Origin: CAZNUP01 sp964609775
Lineage (GTDB): Bacteria; Patescibacteriota; Microgenomatia; JAMCZE01
Length of the DNA stretch: 32,561 nt
Direction of reading: 5' to 3'
Assembly: GCA_964609775.1 (NCBI GenBank)
Contig: CAZSSJ010000013.1
Location: 1 to 32,561, forward strand
In this document: piece after piece, positions 21,774 through 28,981 of the stretch
Position numbering within the stretch: position 1 is the first letter of the stretch
How the letters are laid out: every line of letters begins with the position of its first letter
Notes under the pieces: model-generated
The model's input: only the letters and a program-made list of their open reading frames with translations
Told to the model about the DNA's origin: nothing
Database searches by the model: none
Position numbers and translations under genes: made by a program

Positions 21774-22829
21774 ATCGTCAGTAATGTTGTCAATCGCTTT
21801 TAGTAATTGCATATTTACCCTTCTCAATCTTGGGCTTACTCTAAAAAAATTAAGGCCATTGAACCTGAAGCAAGAACCGTCAACTACCGAAACGCCTTCT
21901 TCATTTAACCTTGTCACAAAATCAGTAGAAGAACCATCTACTATGACCAGTAAATTGTTTGCTTGTGAATTTACCACCTTAAAATCTCGCTTAGATAATT
22001 CGCGAGTCAGAAATAATCTTTCCTTGTCCATAAACCGTTTAGATTTAGCAATAAACTTGATATCCTCAAAAGCTATCAGAGCTACCTTTTCTGCCACTGT
22101 AGATACAGGAAACGGCTGGCTGGTCTGTTTAAGTAATTGAATAATCTCAGGGCTTGCTGCACAAAAACCAACTCGAAAGCCAGCTAAACCAAATGCTTTT
22201 GAAAAAGTCCTAAGAACTACCAAATTAGGTAGTGACTCTACTTCTTTTATTACTGTCTGACCACCAAATTCGATGTTTGCTTCATCCACTATGATTGTAA
22301 TTTGAGTGGATTTCACAAATGCTAATATCTTTTTCTTGGGAATTACCTTGCCAGTCGGATTATTGGGATTGCACAAAATTATTAGTTTAGTTCTATCTGT
22401 AATTTTGGAATTGATATCCTCCAAATCAATATCAAAATCAGAAGTCATTTTAGACAGAACAACTTTTCCTCCTGATAACTTTGACGCAATATCAAACATA
22501 GGGAAGGTAAGCTCGGGAATTATTACCTCATCTTCTGGTTGTATGACAATCTGAGTGATAAGTTTTATTATTGCCTCCGAGCCATTTGCCACAAAAACAC
22601 TCTCGGTTTTTAACTTAAATCGAGTAGCTATTACTTGTTTGAGCTTGGAACAATCGGGGTCTGGGTAATCAAAGAAATCATGTTGAGTAAGTCCTCTCAA
22701 AGCCACAGAAACCTTAGGCGTACAACCCAACGGGTTCTCGCTCAACGACAAATCTATAGGCAATTTCTTGCCGAAGGCATATAGATTTCTGAAACTTGGT
22801 ATTTGTGTTGTATTCATATTTTTTCCCAT
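21747..22829 (-). CDS. HisC-like class I/II aminotransferase
   Basis: This is a PLP-dependent aminotransferase of the histidinol-phosphate/aromatic branch, 360 residues. NPNNPTG is at 154-160, the aspartate that holds the PLP nitrogen is in VDEANIEF (about 182), and the Schiff-base lysine is in SKAFGLAGFRVGF (Lys about 211). The usual DEAY motif reads DEAN, so the Tyr that contacts the cofactor is replaced. The C-terminal arginine is in FFRVSPRLR. No other his genes are nearby. HisC-family enzymes often also act on Tyr and Phe, and the leader peptide reads Tyr, Trp and His codons, so the substrate is probably an aromatic or imidazole amino acid. The ATG at 22829 has an excellent GGAGGT 7 bp upstream, inside the terminator; ATG 22817 is the alternative. 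Confidence 0.85.
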   Translation of the reverse strand: MGKNMNTTQIPSFRNLYAFGKKLPIDLSLSENPLGCTPKVSVALRGLTQHDFFDYPDPDCSKLKQVIATRFKLKTESVFVANGSEAIIKLITQIVIQPEDEVIIPELTFPMFDIASKLSGGKVVLSKMTSDFDIDLEDINSKITDRTKLIILCNPNNPTGKVIPKKKILAFVKSTQITIIVDEANIEFGGQTVIKEVESLPNLVVLRTFSKAFGLAGFRVGFCAASPEIIQLLKQTSQPFPVSTVAEKVALIAFEDIKFIAKSKRFMDKERLFLTRELSKRDFKVVNSQANNLLVIVDGSSTDFVTRLNEEGVSVVDGSCFRFNGLNFFRVSPRLRRVNMQLLKAIDNITDDLSSPPSSK

Positions 22830-22853
22830 AAAAAAACCTCCCGTTTGGGAGGT
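22829..22853 (-). terminator. Attenuator terminator whose 3' arm is also the Shine-Dalgarno
   Basis: On the minus strand ACCTCCC (22847-22853) and GGGAGGT (22836-22842) form a perfect 7-bp stem with an AAAC-type loop, followed by a T-tract (22830-22836) that runs into the ATG. GGAGGT is also a near-consensus ribosome binding site at ideal spacing for ATG 22829. Forming the hairpin would stop transcription and hide the site. Confidence 0.85.
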
Positions 22854-22961
22854 CGGATAGTTCTTCTATGTATCTAAATTAGGTTATTTAGCCACAAAAC
22901 TACCAGCCTCCCTAAGAGAGGTGTAATGCCAATAATAAGCATTGGTAGTTCTTGTACTCAT
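22847..22961 (-). promoter_or_regulatory. Ribosome-mediated transcription attenuator
   Basis: Segment 1 is AACTACCA (22943-22950), segment 2 is GGGAGGCTGGTAGTT (22898-22912), and segment 3 is CCGACCTCCC (22847-22856). Segment 1 pairs with TGGTAGTT of segment 2 over 8 bp. Segment 2 (GGGAGGCTGG) can instead pair with segment 3 at 9 of 10 positions, which would break the terminator. A ribosome stalled on the Tyr-Tyr-Trp-His-Tyr codons (22923-22937) would cover segment 1, free segment 2 and allow readthrough. With full charging, 1:2 and the terminator form. Confidence 0.8.
22884..22961 (-). CDS. Attenuator leader peptide with Tyr-Tyr-Trp-His-Tyr
   Basis: This is a 25-codon ORF in the leader of the aminotransferase. 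Codons 9-13 read TAT TAT TGG CAT TAC (Tyr-Tyr-Trp-His-Tyr), and Phe follows at codon 22; it ends in TAA well before the terminator. Five aromatic or His codons in a row are very unlikely by chance and match the family of the downstream enzyme. The peptide is probably only a sensor and has no other role. The -10 element ends 9 bp before the ATG, so the transcript starts at or within a few bases of it and the peptide would be translated from a leaderless mRNA. Overlapping RNA segments are described with the attenuator. Confidence 0.8.
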   Translation of the reverse strand: MSTRTTNAYYWHYTSLREAGSFVAK

Positions 22962-22969
22962 ACTTGGTT

Positions 22970-22978
22970 ATTATACCA
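22970..22978 (-). promoter_or_regulatory. Extended -10 promoter of the attenuated aminotransferase
   Basis: TGGTATAAT on the minus strand is a perfect extended -10 (TGn plus TATAAT). A TTGAGT is present upstream but 20 bp away, so recognition probably rests on the extended -10. Predicted start is near 22962. Confidence 0.65.
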
Positions 22979-23022
22979 TATTTCGCCCAATTATGACTCA
23001 AGTGGAGAAAGGAAATAACTAC

Positions 23023-23051
23023 TTGAGAGGCAAACTTGGAATTTCTATATT
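23023..23051 (+). promoter_or_regulatory. Promoter-like pair without an obvious gene
   Basis: TTGAGA (23023-23028), 17 bp, TATATT (23046-23051), partly within the second copy of the 20-bp repeat. It points at the tail of the convergent gene starting at 23872. A palindrome TCTAAGT-G-ACTTAGA (23085-23099) lies just downstream. A small RNA is possible, or the match is chance in AT-rich DNA. Confidence 0.3.
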
Positions 23052-23061
23052 CTAGACTTTT
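23042..23061. repeat. 20-bp direct repeat, copy 2
   Basis: Identical to 21237-21256, same orientation, 1805 bp away. Confidence 0.8.
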
Positions 23062-23215
23062 CCTATATCAAACAATATCAATTGTCTAAGTGACTTAGAA
23101 ATTACCCTCATACATCATTTTTAAGAATTAAGGGTGTTCTAGGGAATTTCAGGGTCAAATTAACATACTTAATAATATGGTCTCAACCGTAAGAGTTAGA
23201 GGAATTTATAGATTA

Positions 23216-23872
23216 TCATAATTTGTAAATACCTCTATATTCACCGAAGTTTGGATAAATCTGGGTTAATACGGGGGAATTATTAGATAATGAAAAGACA
23301 AGAATTGACCTAAGGGATTTCCTATCAACATTGATTTTATTCGACAAGCCTCTTAAAAAAACTTCCGAGAATTCTAAGAGTTTGGATTGGTGAGCTGACA
23401 GTCCGCCAACAGCTTGATTTGAAATTTTTAACTCTGGTATTACAACAAAACTAGTATCGGCAGTACGATAGTGTTTAGATTTCTTTTGAATGAAGTTTAG
23501 TAAATCATCTTGAAAAGTATTTAGAGAAGAACCAATAAACCTTTTTACCTGAAACGGATAGCTATAGCCCTCAAATCTGCCTTGCATAACAGGAGCTAAC
23601 CCGAAATCTACCCCAGTATGTTCTTCAAGATAAGTACGAAGGATATTTGCAAGTTCATTGGATGGCAGTTCTAAAAGCTTCTCAGTTTCTTGGTGTTTTG
23701 CGTCAAGTTCAAAGGTAATAACGAATGGCTTTTTATATTGGTTTTCAAATATCCTTTTGACATAAATGCTGATAGCGTACTCATAATCCTTGCCTCTTAA
23801 ATCACTATCCCAAAATAACTTCATCGCCTCCAATAATTTTTCTTCTGTTATCCAAAATACCCGTGTTTTCAT
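23216..23872 (-). CDS. Unknown 218-residue protein
   Basis: I do not recognise this family. No membrane segment or signal is present; the protein is mixed alpha/beta by eye. A segment around the middle (GVDFGLAP...YPFQVKRF) has an Asp followed by Q-V-K, a pattern also seen in PD-(D/E)xK nucleases, but the match is too short to assign. The C-terminal half is Ser, Asn and Leu-rich. I chose the ATG beginning MKTRVFW; a TTG 18 bp upstream with a GGAG before it is an alternative. It is divergent from the restriction cassette that starts at 23948, sharing a short regulatory spacer, and so could belong to that defence region. Confidence 0.5.
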   Translation of the reverse strand: MKTRVFWITEEKLLEAMKLFWDSDLRGKDYEYAISIYVKRIFENQYKKPFVITFELDAKHQETEKLLELPSNELANILRTYLEEHTGVDFGLAPVMQGRFEGYSYPFQVKRFIGSSLNTFQDDLLNFIQKKSKHYRTADTSFVVIPELKISNQAVGGLSAHQSKLLEFSEVFLRGLSNKINVDRKSLRSILVFSLSNNSPVLTQIYPNFGEYRGIYKL

Positions 23873-23923
23873 GCATTTTATCTCTTGCAATTACGCTCCA
23901 AGTTTATCATAATTGGAAATGAA

Positions 23924-23953
23924 TGTTAATCAGTGTTAATATGTGTTATGAAC
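23924..23953. promoter_or_regulatory. Three 10-bp direct repeats at the cassette start
   Basis: TGTTAATCAG, TGTTAATATG and TGTTATGAAC start at 23924, 23934 and 23944, exactly one helical turn apart. They cover a TAATAT (23937-23942) and the first ATG of the helix-turn-helix gene. A TTGGAA lies 18 bp before the TAATAT. An autoregulatory operator is a reasonable reading. Confidence 0.5.
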
Positions 23954-24130
23954 ACTATGGAAGAAGAATTTTTAACTCCACAGGACATAGCTCGGATACT
24001 TAAAGTGTCCTACATGAGCGTGTATCGTTGGATTAAGGCGGGGAAATTGAAGGCTTATCAGGTAGAAAAGCAATTCAGAGTTAAAAAAACTGACTTCGAC
24101 CAATTCTTAGAAGTTTATAAACACAAATAA
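23948..24130 (+). CDS. Small excisionase-type helix-turn-helix protein
   Basis: This is a 60-residue DNA-binding protein of the excisionase/MerR-like winged helix family. EEFLTPQDIARILKVSYMSVYRWIKAGKLKAYQVEKQFRVKKTDF is the typical pattern: the helix-turn-helix at about residues 9-28 and a basic wing (VEKQFRVKK). It precedes the methyltransferase gene by 8 bp and so is cotranscribed. It could be a transcription regulator of the restriction-modification cassette or an excisionase left from a mobile element. Three 10-bp repeats overlap its promoter and start, consistent with autoregulation. ATG 23957 is an alternative start that gives 57 residues; an in-frame GTG at 23933 lies within the repeats. 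Confidence 0.8.
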   Translation: MNTMEEEFLTPQDIARILKVSYMSVYRWIKAGKLKAYQVEKQFRVKKTDFDQFLEVYKHK

Positions 24131-24138
24131 AAACAAAT

Positions 24139-25950
24139 ATGAGCGATGTAATTGAAGAAATAATCAAAGAAAAACCCATTGATAAAATCCAAGAAGGATT
24201 AAGGAAAGGCTATTTCCGCCTTCTCAATGACAATGCCAAAATTGAGTATCTCCCCCAAGAACACAAAGAGCAGTTCAATGACCCCGAAGAAAAGGTAAGA
24301 GCTGATTATTACTTCGACTTACTTGAAAAGTACCAATACCCAGGCAGAAGAATTTCCTTTGAAATTGAAATGCCTGACCGCACCCCAGAAAGATACGCCG
24401 ATATTGTTATTTATGAAGATGATGCCAGAACCCGACCTTATATTGTCGTTGAGTGCAAAAAAGATGGTGTATCTGACGCTGAGTTTGAACAGGCTACTAA
24501 ACAAGCCATAGCTAATGCTCGTGTACTTCATGCTCCCTATGCCATATGTGTGGCTGGAAATACTCGCCGAGCGATGGAAACAGAAGTGTGGAATGACAGA
24601 GAACCAGAAAAAGCCACTATTACTGACATTCCTATCTCCTATGGCCGAGTTGAAGAATTCAGATACAAAAAGGGTGATGCTAACTGGGATATCAAAGTAG
24701 TTGACCAAGACGAACTCAAGCGAGCTTTCCAAAAGTGCCATGATACCCTTTGGGCAGGAGGCAAACGCTCTCCTACTACTGCCTTTGATGAATTCGCCAA
24801 AATAATCTTTGTCAAAATTCGAGATGAAAAGAAGGGGCGCAGAGTAGGTGAACCTTATGATTTCCAAATCAAGACTCATGAACCAGCCGAAAGTGTCTAT
24901 GCGCGTATCAATGGTATATACCTTGAAGCCAGAGAGCGTGACCCCGAGGTATTTAAGGAAAACCTACGAGTAGAGCCTGAAGAACTATATACAGTTGTCG
25001 AGCATTTACAGGGCATATCTCTTAATAAAACAGACCTCGATACCAAAGGGGTTGCTTTTGAACAGTTCATGGAGGACTTCTTCAAAGGTAAGAACGGTCA
25101 ATTCTTCACTCCAAGACTTATCGTCAATTTTGCTATTCAGATGATGGATATAAAAAATGATAGCGTAGTCCTTGACCCAGCTTGTGGTTCTGGCGGCTTT
25201 TTGCTTCATGCTCTTGACCATGTCAGAAACCAAGCAGAAGAATATCACCCCGATGACTTAACTGAGCAGTACCGCTATTGGCATGATTTTGCCGCTAATA
25301 ACCTCTTTGGAATTGAAATAAACGACTCAATAGCCAGAGTAGCCAAGATGAATATGATTATTCATGACGATGGACACACAAATGTCATAGGATTTGATGC
25401 GCTCGATAACATCGAGAAGATGACTGAAAAAAACAGAGGGTTTGGGAAAAACAAGTTTGATTTCATTGTAACTAATCCACCCTTCGGAGCCTCAGTTAAA
25501 GCCAATGAACACCCATATTTAGCCTCATTTACCCTTGGGAAAAACGGCAATAGAGTTCGCAATAATCAAAGTACTGAAATCTTATTCATAGAAAGATGTT
25601 TGGATTTCTTGAAGCCTGGTACTGGTCAAATGGCTATTGTTTTGCCTGATGGCATACTCACCAACTCATCACTTCAATATGTGAGGGATTTCCTGATGGA
25701 TAAAGCTCAAATACTGGCAGTGGTCAGCTTACCGCCCTTTGCCTTTGCCCACTTTGGAGCAGGGGTAAAGTCCTCACTTGTCTTTGTACGAAAGAAGGCC
25801 GCTAATGAAAACCTTGGAAGATACCCCATCTTCATGGCTATTGCAGAACATATCGGTTATGACGCTACTGGAAGAAAAGACTCGCGAAATACGCTACCCG
25901 AGATAGTCAAGAAATATAAGGAATTCTTGAATAACAATGCAATTACATAA
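24139..25950 (+). CDS. Nuclease-N6-adenine methyltransferase fusion (type I/IIG-like RM subunit)
   Basis: This 603-residue protein joins two activities. The N-terminus resembles the nuclease domain of type I restriction R subunits: Asp88 in RYADIVIYEDD and Glu105-x-Lys107 in YIVVECKK form a PD-(D/E)xK site. The C-terminal two thirds are an HsdM-like adenine methyltransferase: GQFFTPRLIV at 320-329, SAM motif DPACGSGGF at 346-354, catalytic NPPF at 446-449. No helicase or translocase domain is present. With the separate specificity gene this looks like a BcgI-like (type IIB) arrangement, in which one RM chain and one S chain both cut and protect. Cleavage is inferred; a methylation-only role is possible if the nuclease is inactive. 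No Shine-Dalgarno precedes the ATG. Confidence 0.85.
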   Translation: MSDVIEEIIKEKPIDKIQEGLRKGYFRLLNDNAKIEYLPQEHKEQFNDPEEKVRADYYFDLLEKYQYPGRRISFEIEMPDRTPERYADIVIYEDDARTRPYIVVECKKDGVSDAEFEQATKQAIANARVLHAPYAICVAGNTRRAMETEVWNDREPEKATITDIPISYGRVEEFRYKKGDANWDIKVVDQDELKRAFQKCHDTLWAGGKRSPTTAFDEFAKIIFVKIRDEKKGRRVGEPYDFQIKTHEPAESVYARINGIYLEARERDPEVFKENLRVEPEELYTVVEHLQGISLNKTDLDTKGVAFEQFMEDFFKGKNGQFFTPRLIVNFAIQMMDIKNDSVVLDPACGSGGFLLHALDHVRNQAEEYHPDDLTEQYRYWHDFAANNLFGIEINDSIARVAKMNMIIHDDGHTNVIGFDALDNIEKMTEKNRGFGKNKFDFIVTNPPFGASVKANEHPYLASFTLGKNGNRVRNNQSTEILFIERCLDFLKPGTGQMAIVLPDGILTNSSLQYVRDFLMDKAQILAVVSLPPFAFAHFGAGVKSSLVFVRKKAANENLGRYPIFMAIAEHIGYDATGRKDSRNTLPEIVKKYKEFLNNNAIT

Positions 25951-27316
25951 CTATCAATTTGAAAACTGCTTTACAGTATGGAGTGATGAAATCAGAGGGA
26001 TATTAAGCCCTCTGTATTATATTTCTACTCCTAAGAATACTCATGGGCTTGTACCGCTCAAAGAAGTCGCCTTAATCAATCCATCGCGAAAACGCCAAAA
26101 GGTAGATGACGCTCAAAAAGTACCTTATGTTGGACTGCCGGAAACTGACGATAAAAGAGTTCGCACTGTATTGCACAGACCTTTTAGAGAGGTTGGTGGA
26201 AGAAATATAATCAAAAAGGGAGATATTCTTTTTGCCCGTATTGAACCCAGTATATTTAACAAAAAGTATATTTATGTCGATGATTTAGATGGTGCGGAAT
26301 ATGCTTATACATCAACTGAATTTTATATTGTCGAAGCAAAAGATGCGGTCAACCCCATCTATCTTTTTTCAGTATTGTTTTCCGATGGAGTCTATAACCA
26401 AATAATCGGGAAAACCACAGGCTCAACGGGTCGTAGAAGGCTGGATAAATCTGCTTTTGAGAACATACTTATACCCCTACCCCCTCGTGATACTCAAGAC
26501 AAAATTGCAATAGCACATCTAACAGCAGAAGAATTGAAACAAGGGAATAAACAAAAAGCTCAAGAATTTTTATCGGGTATTGATGAATGGATAAGTCAAC
26601 AACTTGTTTTGAGTTTTACCCACGATATAGATAAAATTTTTACAATCTGGAGCGATAGTGCAGTAAATAATCGGCTCGACCCCCTATTTTGGTCATCAGA
26701 TGTATTTGCTTTTCTAGATAAGAGTAAATATCCAAGAAAGCAATTAAGTGAAGTGACAAAATATATCGTTACAGGATATGCTGCTGGGAAAAATGACCAA
26801 GAGGAGGACGGCATTATTCAGATACGACCAACAAATATAAACGAACAGCGTGAACTGATTTTTGATAAAAATATCTATGTAAAAAAACAAAATTTACAGA
26901 CTAGAACAAATGACTTACTGAAAAGAAAAGATGTTTTATTCAACAATACAAATAGCCAGGATTTAGTAGGAAAAGCCACTCTATTTGATTTAGAAGGTCA
27001 ATACTTCTGTTCAAACCACATTACTCGCATTCAAACAAACCCAGAGTTATTACCAGAATTTTTAACTTTATTACTAAACCTCTATCAGCAAAATAAGGTT
27101 TTCTATCGTATTTGTACAAACTGGAACAATCAGTCAGGAGTAAATGCTGGACTACTTCAAACAGTCAAAATACCAGTACCGCCACTAGATGTACAAAAAG
27201 ATATTGTTGAGGAAGTTAATAGGCGTAAAAAAGAAGCAAAATCCTTAATGGACGAAGTAGACGCTTCTCTTTTCGAAGCAAAAGCCAAAATTGAGGAGAT
27301 GGTTTTAGGAGCATAA
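25937..27316 (+). CDS. hsdS: HsdS-type specificity subunit, two target domains
   Basis: This is the DNA-recognition subunit for the preceding methyltransferase. The protein is 459 residues with two target-recognition domains and conserved helical spacers. The first domain (about 15-190) ends in ENILIPLPPRDTQDKIA, the second (about 245-430) in TVKIPVPPLDVQKDIVEEV, both the standard S-subunit ends before the coiled spacers. Each half begins with a similar FTxWSD motif, reflecting internal duplication. The ATG overlaps the methyltransferase stop by 14 bp. Two different target domains predict a bipartite, asymmetric recognition site; the sequence cannot be read from here. Confidence 0.9.
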   Translation: MQLHNYQFENCFTVWSDEIRGILSPLYYISTPKNTHGLVPLKEVALINPSRKRQKVDDAQKVPYVGLPETDDKRVRTVLHRPFREVGGRNIIKKGDILFARIEPSIFNKKYIYVDDLDGAEYAYTSTEFYIVEAKDAVNPIYLFSVLFSDGVYNQIIGKTTGSTGRRRLDKSAFENILIPLPPRDTQDKIAIAHLTAEELKQGNKQKAQEFLSGIDEWISQQLVLSFTHDIDKIFTIWSDSAVNNRLDPLFWSSDVFAFLDKSKYPRKQLSEVTKYIVTGYAAGKNDQEEDGIIQIRPTNINEQRELIFDKNIYVKKQNLQTRTNDLLKRKDVLFNNTNSQDLVGKATLFDLEGQYFCSNHITRIQTNPELLPEFLTLLLNLYQQNKVFYRICTNWNNQSGVNAGLLQTVKIPVPPLDVQKDIVEEVNRRKKEAKSLMDEVDASLFEAKAKIEEMVLGA

Positions 27317-27317
27317 T

Positions 27318-27962
27318 ATGGAGCTTTTTAACTGGATAATTTCAAAGCCTGAATTAGTGATAACCATAATTGGTTGGCTCGTAACCTACTGGTTTGTTAT
27401 TCATGCCCAAGACAAACAACACAAAAATGAAATCAACCACGAAGTGTACAAAGAACTAATTCAAGAACTAGATAACTATGCGGGTCAATTAAGCGAGTTT
27501 TCTTCCAAAGTTCAATCGTATAAGTTCACAAAATCCTTCAAGCATATGGGGACAGAAAAACAAGCAGTCAAAAAATGGATTGATGAAACTATACAATCAG
27601 GGACGAACTTACAGTTCCACAAGTTTCTTCAAAAATGGGAAAGCTATGAGATATTCATTCAAAACCTTCAAGAAATAATATTAACTTTCAAAAGAGAAAA
27701 CGATAAAGTCATGGAGAGTTTTCAAAACACCTTCTTGCTTAACGACCCAGAAGAAGCCAACAACAAAGACGCGGCTTCCTTTGAAACAAAACTAGATGAG
27801 TCATGGGAGTTGTGTGTTAATGTTTCTTGTTACCTTATGGACTTCAAAAAAGTGCTACAAAACTATTTTTACAAACAATACGGACTTAAAGCGGTTAAAC
27901 CGAGGGTTCCAGAAGATAAAAAATACTTAGTATTGACAGAAAAAGGACTCGTTAAAAACTAA
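27318..27962 (+). CDS. Membrane-anchored protein of the restriction cassette, unknown
   Basis: The 214-residue protein has one N-terminal transmembrane segment (about residues 10-28, ITIIGWLVTYWFVI), then a long helical cytoplasmic or external region without cysteine clusters. No recognised domain. It starts 1 bp after the hsdS stop with an AGGAG 8 bp upstream of its ATG, one of the few clear ribosome binding sites on this side of the window, so it is cotranscribed with the restriction-modification genes. A membrane-bound accessory or a toxin-like effector of a defence system are both possible; nothing in the sequence decides. Confidence 0.6.
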   Translation: MELFNWIISKPELVITIIGWLVTYWFVIHAQDKQHKNEINHEVYKELIQELDNYAGQLSEFSSKVQSYKFTKSFKHMGTEKQAVKKWIDETIQSGTNLQFHKFLQKWESYEIFIQNLQEIILTFKRENDKVMESFQNTFLLNDPEEANNKDAASFETKLDESWELCVNVSCYLMDFKKVLQNYFYKQYGLKAVKPRVPEDKKYLVLTEKGLVKN

Positions 27963-27967
27963 ACTAT

Positions 27968-28843
27968 ATGGCAATTTTTAAGATACAACAAAATAAGGTT
28001 ACTCAATGCTCAATCAAAGATGATGGGTTCGGAGATGAGTTTGCCCTGCGTGATTTCTTTGCTGACAACCTTGAGGATTTGCTAGGTATTCGCTTCATCG
28101 AAAAAGAATATGCAATTCTTGAGGGAAGAATTGACACTCTTGGATTAGATGAGAACAACTCACCTGTAATTATTGAGTACAAATGGAAAGAGAACGAAGA
28201 AGTGTTAGCGCAAGGGTTGTTTTACTACAATTGGCTAATCCTAAATAAAAAACACTTTGAGCTTTTAGTGGCTAACAAATTGGGACAGAACATTAAGGTA
28301 AATTGGGAACAGCCAAGAGTTATCTTGGTAGCTCGAAGCTTTGGCAGGTATATTCTTGGTGCAGTACAACAAGAAAAACATATTGAGCTGATTACTTATC
28401 ACTATTACCAGCCTGATATTCTACATCTGGAAAGCGTCTACGCTCCCACAGAGCTTAAACCTACAAAAAGAACTGTAACCCAAGATAATGGTGAAGAATA
28501 CAGTTTGCAGTACCACCTCAATAAGACATCGCAAGAAATGCAACAAAGATTTCAAACACTACGGGAAAAAATCTTGCAACTTTCAGAGGAAATTGAAGAA
28601 AAGGATACTCAAAAGTCTGGTATTACATACAAAACAACTAAGAGTTTTGTACGATTTGAGTTTAGCCCAACTTGGATAAAGGTTTTACTTAGAGATAGAA
28701 GTTATCCCGTTGATGATAGAAAGTTAGTCAAGGACATAACTAGTAATGAATGGGGATATTTAGGCTTAGCAAAATTCCAACCCGACTCTGATTTGGATTA
28801 CATATTCAAGTTGATAAAAGCGTCTTACGAGTCAACGCTTTAG
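27968..28843 (+). CDS. NucS-like PD-(D/E)xK nuclease with DUF5655-like C-terminus
   Basis: A 291-residue protein. The N-terminal half has a PD-(D/E)xK site: Glu52/Asp56 in EGRIDTLGLD and Glu70-x-Lys72 in VIIEYKWK, followed by a Gln in the next helix, the arrangement of NucS/RecB-like nucleases. A coiled segment at about 190-210 links to a C-terminal domain (YKTTKSFVRFEFSPTWIKVLLRDRSY and following) that looks like DUF5655, which often follows such nuclease domains. The gene starts 5 bp after the membrane protein and ends the cassette. It probably acts on DNA as part of defence or repair; the target is unknown. Family naming is from memory of motif layout and needs a profile search. Confidence 0.7.
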   Translation: MAIFKIQQNKVTQCSIKDDGFGDEFALRDFFADNLEDLLGIRFIEKEYAILEGRIDTLGLDENNSPVIIEYKWKENEEVLAQGLFYYNWLILNKKHFELLVANKLGQNIKVNWEQPRVILVARSFGRYILGAVQQEKHIELITYHYYQPDILHLESVYAPTELKPTKRTVTQDNGEEYSLQYHLNKTSQEMQQRFQTLREKILQLSEEIEEKDTQKSGITYKTTKSFVRFEFSPTWIKVLLRDRSYPVDDRKLVKDITSNEWGYLGLAKFQPDSDLDYIFKLIKASYESTL

Positions 28844-28981
28844 CTCTGACCTCGCCAGTCAAGTAAAAACACCTGCTTCGACTCGTTCCAATACACTGCC
28901 TCAATTTGGGATAAAGTAACTGTTACAGGGAAGGCTAGGGACAAATTAGCCTACTCTAAGTAATGAACTAAGTAATAAAAA
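28844..28981. other. Spacer between defence cassette and mobile element
   Basis: No gene recognised. A GGCTA/TAGCC hairpin is near 28933-28951 and a short tandem AAGTAAT lies just before the next ATG. The first 75 bases stay open for about 25 codons in one frame, which could be a remnant. No clear promoter or terminator. Confidence 0.3.

Noticed and set aside
22898..22950. Three-way-junction riboswitch in the aminotransferase leader
   Set aside because: The 8-bp stem with two inner hairpins looks aptamer-like, but it matches no riboswitch I know, and the in-frame leader peptide with aromatic codons explains the same structure better.
24319..24879. 186-codon minus-strand frame across the methylase gene
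   Set aside because: Shadow of the nuclease-methyltransferase gene, whose motifs are complete.
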